DNA of 12,303 nucleotides from Nanobdellota archaeon (GTDB lineage: Archaea > Nanobdellota > Nanobdellia > SCGC-AAA011-G17 > VGLX01): the NCBI GenBank assembly GCA_030691925.1, contig JAUYDG010000002.1:1-12303 (forward strand), given 5' to 3'. The notes under the pieces are model-generated. The model was not told where the DNA came from. It made no database searches and saw nothing but the letters and a program-made list of their open reading frames with translations. A program made the position numbers and the translations under genes. Shown here piece after piece: positions 1-5,090 of the stretch; position 1 is the stretch's first letter, and the number at the start of each line of letters is the position of its first letter.

Positions 1-308
1 AAAATCTAGGCGTATTAGGCCATATAGCATATTCAAAACCAAGCTGGAAAAGAAAAAAAGTTAAGCATTACCATGCTATAACATTCAAGTTCAACTACAA
101 AACAAAAAAGGCGTCATCTATAAAAATCATAGCGACAAGGTCAGACTTTCCGGAAGGGCATGCAAAGCCCCATCATAAGTAGGACCTGCAGGATATCGTG
201 TTCACCGGAGGACTCAAATTAAAAGAGAATGGCTTAGCAGAATTATTCACGGGACTATCAGACGTCAACTGCGGACGGATAGTGATACCGAATCCTTTTA
301 TAGATTAA
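1..308 (+). pseudogene. C-terminal fragment of a DUF1861/GH130-like beta-propeller protein, interrupted by one TAG
   Basis: The frame starting at base 3 is open for 59 codons, meets TAG at 180-182, then continues in the same frame for 41 codons to TAA at 306-308. The 5' part is outside the window. The translation contains LGVLGHIAY, KIIATRSDFPEG, DIVFTGG and GLSD followed by RIVIPNPF. This pattern resembles, from memory, the end of the five-bladed beta-propeller family DUF1861 (related to GH130/GH43 glycoside-active folds), where a similar RSxFPEG, DLxDVxF and GGL series occurs. No frameshift is visible, and the protein-like sequence resumes directly after the TAG, so this is either a young pseudogene, a sequencing error or a read-through gene. 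The segment is A and C rich on this strand, unlike the T and G rich stretch to its right. Coding origin is fairly secure; the family assignment is moderate. Confidence 0.6.
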
Positions 309-533
309 AAATAAAAAAATAATTCTTTCAATATATTTTTCTAAGGATGTGTCTAAAATTCTAGGCGTTATACAGCTTGTTAGACCTCCAGCCTCGGCGT
401 TCATAATACTTCTAAAAAATCTGGACAGGTAAAAAGAGATTACTTAAAGAAATCAAAAGAGAACTCTAATCTTTTGGTACGCGCCACATATTAATTATGG
501 TAAGAGGTTATATTTAAAGATTGCTTTTTAGCT
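309..533. other. intergenic stretch without a convincing gene
   Basis: This AT-rich stretch separates the converging ends of the beta-propeller fragment and the JAB-like gene. It holds a GTG-started frame of 27 codons (349-432, plus) and an ATG-started frame of 48 codons on the minus strand, neither with a ribosome binding site. An AT-rich motif TTATATTTAAA near 508-518 resembles a TATA box but has no gene suitably placed on either strand. Confidence 0.5.
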
Positions 534-1094
534 TTAATAGAAGTTGAACCTGTACTTCTCGCACATTATGACCATCAGCCTTTCTGGCTTGTTTGTCAGT
601 TTTTTTGTTTTTATGTCTTGTTCTGATTCTATGCACTTTCTGTATGGCTGGCTGTGCAGTTCTGCTATGGTCCCTTCAGGGCAGCTTTTTGATATCACTT
701 GGCTAAAAGATTGTTCTGCCATTTCAGGGATTACTATGCTGCTCACCTTGTAGTCGCCTTTTATCTCTCCTGCGAGGCACGCTTTGAATTCCTTGTCTTG
801 GTTTTTCAAATACTCCTCAAGCAGTTTGCTGTATGTTCCTTTTTCAAATATCAGGTATGAAGTGTCGTTTATTCTTATCTTGTTCTCTTCTAATGTTTTG
901 CTTTCCATCAGGCTTGCTACGATGTCGTCAATGCCGTAACTTACCCAGACGTAAGATAATACCAGTAATATCATGAAGATTGTAAGGGTTATTGTTATGG
1001 CTTTTTTCCATTTGCTCGGTTTTTCTTCTACTGGTATTTTTAACAGGTCTTCTTCTTTTATTCCGTCCAGGATTATATCTTTTGTTTCATTCAT
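534..1094 (-). CDS. membrane-anchored JAB/MPN-like protein with altered JAMM metal site
   Basis: 186 residues. Residues 1-30 are charged and presumably cytoplasmic, 31-53 form a single hydrophobic membrane helix, and 54-186 a soluble domain. That domain looks like a small JAB/MPN (JAMM) fold: Glu102 in KEFKACLAGE at the first strand, then ELHSQP at 145-150 and S157-x-x-D160. The canonical zinc motif is HxHxP followed 7 to 10 residues later by SxxD; here spacing and the first His, Pro, Ser and Asp are kept but the second His is Gln149 (codon CAG). JAMM proteins usually cut isopeptide bonds or process ubiquitin-like and sulfur-carrier proteins; loss of one zinc ligand suggests weak or no hydrolysis, which is inference. 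It is the last gene of a minus-strand run, 171 bases after the DAC-like gene. The ATG at 1092-1094 has no Shine-Dalgarno site. Gene call secure, domain call moderate. Confidence 0.68.
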   Translation of the reverse strand: MNETKDIILDGIKEEDLLKIPVEEKPSKWKKAITITLTIFMILLVLSYVWVSYGIDDIVASLMESKTLEENKIRINDTSYLIFEKGTYSKLLEEYLKNQDKEFKACLAGEIKGDYKVSSIVIPEMAEQSFSQVISKSCPEGTIAELHSQPYRKCIESEQDIKTKKLTNKPERLMVIMCEKYRFNFY

Positions 1095-1143
1095 TGCTTG
1101 TCTTATTTAGTTGAGAATGTTTTTAAGTTTTTTGAAGAAATTT

Positions 1144-1191
1144 AAAATTAGGGTTGACCTGCACAATCACTTGCACAGGCCAACAAATTTT
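1144..1191 (-). ncRNA. long GNRA-capped hairpin in the leader of the JAB-like gene
   Basis: Read on the minus strand, GTTGGCCTGTGCAA (1184-1171), loop GTGA (1170-1167) and TTGTGCAGGTCAAC (1166-1153) form 14 continuous base pairs including three G-U pairs, capped by GUGA, a GNRA tetraloop. A second helix of six pairs (AAAATT at 1191-1186 with AATTTT at 1149-1144) follows across a small internal loop. The G-U pairs would be A-C mismatches on the plus strand, so the folded RNA should be the minus-strand one. A TATA box at 1232-1239 would start a transcript near 1210, placing the hairpin in a leader of about 115 bases or in a separate small RNA. Role unknown. Confidence 0.55.
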
Positions 1192-1231
1192 TCGTGGCGC
1201 AAAAAATCCTTTTCTAAAAGAAGATTTAGGG

Positions 1232-1239
1232 TATATAAA
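1232..1239 (-). promoter_or_regulatory. TATA box upstream of hairpin and JAB-like gene
   Basis: The minus strand reads TTTATATA preceded by an A-rich AAAAAAG that could serve as BRE. Transcription would begin about 26 bases downstream, near 1210, giving a structured leader before the ATG at 1094. A weaker AT-rich element (CTTAAAAA, about 1120-1130) sits at leaderless distance from that ATG and is an alternative. Confidence 0.5.
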
Positions 1240-1265
1240 CTTTTTTGTTCTATAAAATGTATATA

Positions 1266-2126
1266 TCAAAAAGCGTTTTTTATAAATTTTTTAAAGAAGT
1301 TTAGTTTGTCCAGAAGGCTGTACTGCCCGTCTTTTTCGCCCTCTACAGCTAATATTCTTTCTGACATGGATGCCACGTCTTCTAATGTTAAGTAGTTTTT
1401 GCTGTGCAGGTATATCCCTTTTTCAAACTTGTAGTTGTACTGTTTTATATAAGCGTCTTCTTTCAGCATATGCTCCTTTGGAACGCCCTCTTCGCCGTTT
1501 TCCAGCTTTGCTGTCCTTATCAGCCCTTTAGGCCCGAATTCTGCTACTTTTCCTGTCCCTACCTTTGAGTATCTTTTGTCATCGACGGTCTTGTCTTTTT
1601 GCGTTGGGCGTATGGTCTGTGAGATGATGTAAGAATGTTTTTTTGCGGCTATGGCAAATGCCAAGGCTGCTGTTTCCCTTTCTCCTATAAACTTCATTGA
1701 GGATATGAGGTATTTTTCCAGTATTTCGTTTATTTCCCCGCCTTCTTTTTTTTCTGCCTGGTGGTAGGCGTATATTCCTGCTTTTAGTATTATTTTGTTG
1801 TCTTTTATTATTCTTGCGCCGTCGCCTTCGAGGTTTTTTTCCAGTTCGCTGATGAGATGCTGGTCGTTCAGGTCGATTGGTCTGAAGTAGTTTGTTTTTC
1901 TGCAGTAGCGCCTGATCTCTTTGTCGCTTGGCTCAAGAATTATTAGTGCGCCGTGCAGGTCTGTTGTGAATTCTTTCCCGACTTCGTATGGTATGTAGCC
2001 TTCGTATTTTTCTTGTATCTTAAAGTAGTCGTTTATCATGATCCTGACTAGTGAATAGAATACTCTGTCTCTTGTCAGCTGTTCTTTTGTTATTTTTTCT
2101 TTGGCTGTTATTCTTTCTAGGCTCAT
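1266..2126 (-). CDS. DisA_N/DAC-like (diadenylate cyclase fold) protein with degenerate RHR motif
   Basis: 286 residues. Residues 58-120 follow the DAC-domain pattern: HGALIILEP at 58-66, a loop ending in DLNDQHLISEL at 85-95, then DGARIIKDNKI at 102-112 and AGIYAY at 116-121. The DGA motif (102-104) that contacts ATP is kept. After an insertion of roughly 20 residues, GERETAALAFA (148-158) occupies the place of the usual GxRHRAAL, so the second catalytic motif RHR is RET (150-152). The fold family makes cyclic di-AMP from two ATP; with this change the protein may instead bind nucleotide or be inactive (inference). About 100 residues of unrecognised sequence follow, with a charged C-terminal helix. 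It lies 38 bases behind aCPSF1 without a clear ribosome binding site or promoter, so co-transcription is likely. Gene secure, family moderate. Confidence 0.66.
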   Translation of the reverse strand: MSLERITAKEKITKEQLTRDRVFYSLVRIMINDYFKIQEKYEGYIPYEVGKEFTTDLHGALIILEPSDKEIRRYCRKTNYFRPIDLNDQHLISELEKNLEGDGARIIKDNKIILKAGIYAYHQAEKKEGGEINEILEKYLISSMKFIGERETAALAFAIAAKKHSYIISQTIRPTQKDKTVDDKRYSKVGTGKVAEFGPKGLIRTAKLENGEEGVPKEHMLKEDAYIKQYNYKFEKGIYLHSKNYLTLEDVASMSERILAVEGEKDGQYSLLDKLNFFKKFIKNAF

Positions 2127-2164
2127 TTTTTAGCTCGTATTGTTTTTAGAAGGGCTTTATGAGT

Positions 2165-4066
2165 TTATCTTATCCTTACCGCTTCCAAGTTTTTTGGCGC
2201 GTTGGTTTCTATCCTGTGTATCTTGTGCAGGCTGCTTGCTAGGTCTAGGCACTTGCTGCTTTCTCCGTGGTTGACTATGATCCTTTTTGGCTTGGGGTCT
2301 AGGTTGTATACGAATTGCATGAGCTGTTTTCTTGAGCTGTGCCCTGAGAACCCTGCTATTGTGTGCACGGACATGTTTACTCTTATGTCTTCTGATTTTT
2401 CTCCTTTCGGGAAGCTTATCACTTTTTCCCCTTGCTGTATCCTTCTTCCCAGGCTTCCTTCTCCCTGGTAGCACGTCAGCACTAAGGCGTTTTTCGGGTT
2501 TTCTGCCATTGCCTTGAAGTATTCTACTGATGGCCCTCCCACCATCATTCCTGATGTTGCCATTATCACTCCAGGACTTTTTTCTTCCAGCACTTCCTGC
2601 ATCTCTTTATGCCCTGCTACTTGTTTGAACACGTCTGATAGGAACGGGTTTTGGTCTTTGTGGAATATGTTTCTCTTTATGGTGTTGTTGAAGAATTCTG
2701 GGTATGTTGTGTGTATTGCTGTTACGTCCCATACCATCCCTTGCACGTATATTGGAATCTTGTCTATGAGCCCTTCCCTTATAGCCCTTTCGAGTATCAT
2801 CATTATTTCTTGAGACCTTCCTACTCCAAGCACGGGCATCAGGACTCTTCCCTTGTTTGCTAGCGTGTTTTTTATGATTTCTAGCAGGTATTTTTCGCAT
2901 TCTTTTCTCGAAGCTAGTATGTCGTCTTTTCCGCCATAGGTTGCTTCTAAAAGCACTGTTTCCAGCCTTGGGAATCTTGTTGCTGCCGCTGCTAAGAGGT
3001 TTGAGATTTCGTAGTTCATGTCCCCGGTGTACAAAAAGTTGTGTAACCCGTTGCCTATGTGCATGTGTGCCATTGAGCTTCCTAGCGTGTGTCCTGCGTT
3101 GTACAGGGTTAGCCTTACGTCTGGCGTTATGTCAGTCACTTCTTCGTATTCCAGGCATATCGTGTGCTTGACCATGGTTTTTATGTCAGTAGAAGTGTAT
3201 AATGGTTTCAGCGCTTCTTTTTGCGCTATGCTTATGTAGTCTAAGGCTAATAGTGCTGAGATGTCCCTTGTTGGCGCTGTGCAGTATGTTGGCCCTTCGT
3301 AGCCCATCTTGTACAATGCAGGGATCAAGCCGCAATGGTCTAAGTGTGAGTGTGTCAGTATGACTGCGTCTATGTCTTTGAGGTTGAATTCTGGCGCGTC
3401 GAACATCGGATAGGCTTTGTCTTCTGTTGTTGCTGCCACGTTGATTCCGCAGTCTAGCAGTATTTTTGATTCTGGCGTTTGCAGGAGGATGCAGCTTCTT
3501 CCTACTTCTCTTGCCCCGCCGAGGAATGTTATCCTTATCCATTCGTTTCTTTTTTCTTTTGTCCATCCGCCGTATATTCTTTTTCCTACTGAGTTTAGGA
3601 ATTTTCTTCTGAAGTCGTTGTTCTCGTACAGGACGTATCTTATGTTTTCTATGAGCTTCGACCTTATTGCCGGGACTCTTCTTATCAGCGGCACCCAGAA
3701 GGTCTTTGTTTTTATTTCTTTTAGCAGCTCCCCTTGTTTTCCTATTGCCAGCCCTGGCTTTTCCACTTCTATTATGACCATTGATCTTTGCGGGTCGAAT
3801 ATTACGCTGCCGAGCCCTGCTTCTGGCGGTATCATCTTTTTTATCATTTCTTCTGCTTTTTCCTGCTCCATGGATATTGCCGGGTCGGGCCTTAGCTCTA
3901 CCCTTTTTTTGAGGGTGTCTACTACCTTGATTATTACCCCGTTGTTGTTCAGGAAGAAGTCCCTGTCTTTTGTATAGAGGACTATGTTAGCCCCTTCGAA
4001 TACCGAGTCTGATATTTTTTCAGGCTGCGGTATCAGTTTTAATACTTCATCTAATATGCTTGCCAT
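2165..4066 (-). CDS. fttA: aCPSF1/FttA, KH-domain beta-CASP ribonuclease and transcription termination factor
   Basis: 633 residues, the usual length of archaeal aCPSF1. Order: two N-terminal KH-type domains (about 1-140) with an intact GxxG loop GKQG at 109-112; a metallo-beta-lactamase domain starting near 178; and a beta-CASP domain. Metal-site residues are HSHLDH at 239-244, H326 in NAGHTLGS and D349 in YTGDM. Beta-CASP motifs are E374 in LLEATYGG, H576 in FSGHSSR and H600 in VNHGE. All are intact, so an active zinc-dependent endo/exoribonuclease is expected; the family cuts nascent RNA at U-rich sites and drives RNA polymerase release in archaea. It follows the proteasome beta gene after 56 bases, a common archaeal arrangement. 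The ATG at 4064-4066 is closely preceded by TTAGGAGA. Nothing appears truncated. Confidence 0.96.
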   Translation of the reverse strand: MASILDEVLKLIPQPEKISDSVFEGANIVLYTKDRDFFLNNNGVIIKVVDTLKKRVELRPDPAISMEQEKAEEMIKKMIPPEAGLGSVIFDPQRSMVIIEVEKPGLAIGKQGELLKEIKTKTFWVPLIRRVPAIRSKLIENIRYVLYENNDFRRKFLNSVGKRIYGGWTKEKRNEWIRITFLGGAREVGRSCILLQTPESKILLDCGINVAATTEDKAYPMFDAPEFNLKDIDAVILTHSHLDHCGLIPALYKMGYEGPTYCTAPTRDISALLALDYISIAQKEALKPLYTSTDIKTMVKHTICLEYEEVTDITPDVRLTLYNAGHTLGSSMAHMHIGNGLHNFLYTGDMNYEISNLLAAAATRFPRLETVLLEATYGGKDDILASRKECEKYLLEIIKNTLANKGRVLMPVLGVGRSQEIMMILERAIREGLIDKIPIYVQGMVWDVTAIHTTYPEFFNNTIKRNIFHKDQNPFLSDVFKQVAGHKEMQEVLEEKSPGVIMATSGMMVGGPSVEYFKAMAENPKNALVLTCYQGEGSLGRRIQQGEKVISFPKGEKSEDIRVNMSVHTIAGFSGHSSRKQLMQFVYNLDPKPKRIIVNHGESSKCLDLASSLHKIHRIETNAPKNLEAVRIR

Positions 4067-4122
4067 TCTCCTAATTTCCTTTAGCTTTTCCTAAAAAGTT
4101 CTCTTTTTGATTTAAGAAAGAT

Positions 4123-4761
4123 TTATATGTGAACTTTTGATTCTGTTTCCTTTCTTAATACGAAATCTACTTTGTCTTTGGTTATTGCCAGTATGTCTAT
4201 TCCGTTTCCTGTTGCTATGTCTCTTTGCATTGCAACGTTTAGTGCCTGTACCACAAGCTTTATCCCTTCGTCTAGGCTCATGTTTTTCTTGTAGTTTGCT
4301 TCCAGGACTCCTGTTGCGAACATCATTCCTGATCCGTCGCATACGTAGTCTTCCATTTCTGACAGGCTTCCGTCTATCCCTATGTTGTATAGGTGGAATC
4401 CTTTGTCGTCTTTTCCTGCTAATAGGAATCCCACTATGCTTTGTATCATGGACATTCTTCTTATGTTGTTGTATACCAGGCTTGCCAGCAGGTTTGCTGC
4501 CTGCTTTACTGTTGATTTTTTGCCTTTTCTTATTTCTATCAGTTTTAGCTGTGCTTTGATTATTTTAGAGATTAATTGGGCGTCTGATACCAGGCCTGCT
4601 ATTGTCAGGGCCATTTCATCGTTTATTTTTATTACTTTTTGGGCTCTTTTGTCTGCTACCATATAACCTGCTGATGCCCTTCTGTCTGCACCTAATAATA
4701 TCCCGTCTCTGCAGACTATTCCTATGGTTGTTGTACCAGTCTTCATAACTTCTTTATCCAT
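4123..4761 (-). CDS. psmB: proteasome beta subunit, catalytic
   Basis: 212 residues. A nine-residue propeptide ends in TG before T10-T-T-I, the expected autocatalytic cut leaving Thr10 as the N-terminal nucleophile. D26 in GADRRAS and K42 in AQKV match Asp17 and Lys33 of the mature catalytic triad. DGSG at 142-145 is the usual serine-glycine loop. The predicted S1-pocket residue (mature position 45) is Ile54, pointing to cleavage after hydrophobic residues (inference). Beta rings stack between alpha rings to form the 20S proteasome; no alpha subunit gene is in this window. The ATG is preceded by GGAGAGG at 4770-4776 with 8-base spacing and by a TATA box at 4823-4832, so the gene has its own promoter and probably leads the aCPSF1 and DAC-like genes. 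Confidence 0.96.
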   Translation of the reverse strand: MDKEVMKTGTTTIGIVCRDGILLGADRRASAGYMVADKRAQKVIKINDEMALTIAGLVSDAQLISKIIKAQLKLIEIRKGKKSTVKQAANLLASLVYNNIRRMSMIQSIVGFLLAGKDDKGFHLYNIGIDGSLSEMEDYVCDGSGMMFATGVLEANYKKNMSLDEGIKLVVQALNVAMQRDIATGNGIDILAITKDKVDFVLRKETESKVHI

Positions 4762-4822
4762 TTTACCGACCTCTCCATGTTTATTCTTCTCAGAATAAGT
4801 TCATTATTCTCCTATCTTTACT

Positions 4823-4839
4823 TATTTATAAACCTTTCG
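4823..4839 (-). promoter_or_regulatory. BRE and TATA box of the proteasome operon
   Basis: The minus strand reads CGAAAGG directly followed by TTTATAAATA, a good archaeal BRE/TATA pair. Transcription should start near 4801, giving a leader of about 40 bases that carries the Shine-Dalgarno site. CGAAAGG also precedes the TATA box of the nucleotidyltransferase gene. Confidence 0.75.
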
Positions 4840-4852
4840 TTTTTTGTGGGGT

Positions 4853-4969
4853 TTACTTGAGTTTTATCCAGTCTATCCAGTTGATTCTAATCTCCTCTTT
4901 GTGCTTGAGGTTTCTTAAGACTTCAGATGTTACTCTTTCTATCATTTTCATGCTTGGGAACTCGTTCAT
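4853..4969 (-). CDS. 38-residue small protein with strong ribosome binding site
   Basis: ATG at 4967-4969, TAA at 4853-4855. The protein starts MNEFPSMKMIERVTSEVLRN and ends INWIDWIKLK. It is basic, with a likely helix over residues 5-25 and a Trp-rich tail (W31 and W34). GGAGG at 4978-4982 sits 8 bases before the ATG, the best Shine-Dalgarno spacing in the window, and a TATA-like element lies about 90 bases upstream. It fills the gap between PPDK and the proteasome beta gene, on the same strand. I do not recognise the family. The strong initiation site and clean fit between neighbours argue for a real gene; its job is unknown. Confidence 0.66.
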   Translation of the reverse strand: MNEFPSMKMIERVTSEVLRNLKHKEEIRINWIDWIKLK

Positions 4970-5052
4970 TTTTTGCGCCTCCGGAAATATATCTTTTTCT
5001 AACTGTTGAGAACTCGTTACGAAATCTTCTTTTCCTTAATGGGTCTAAGGTG

Positions 5053-5060
5053 TATTTAAA
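5053..5060 (-). promoter_or_regulatory. TATA-like box upstream of the 38-residue gene
   Basis: The minus strand reads TTTAAATA; transcription would start near 5030 and leave a leader of about 60 bases before the small gene. The upstream BRE position (CTAATC) is poor, so the small gene may instead be read from the PPDK transcript. Confidence 0.4.
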
Positions 5061-5090
5061 GATTAGTTTTCATTAGAGAATGGTGAAAAA

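Noticed and set aside
1..375. Shared CTAGGCGT near 6-13 and 361-368
   Set aside because: Only 8 identical bases with weak flanking similarity; one copy lies in coding sequence. Likely chance.
349..432. 27-codon GTG-started frame with IQLVRPPASAFIILL, faintly like the N-terminus of UbiA prenyltransferases
   Set aside because: Too short, no ribosome binding site, and the resemblance rests on a few hydrophobic residues around RP.
3417..3977. 186-codon plus-strand frame
   Set aside because: Antisense to aCPSF1, whose catalytic motifs are intact; no ribosome binding site.
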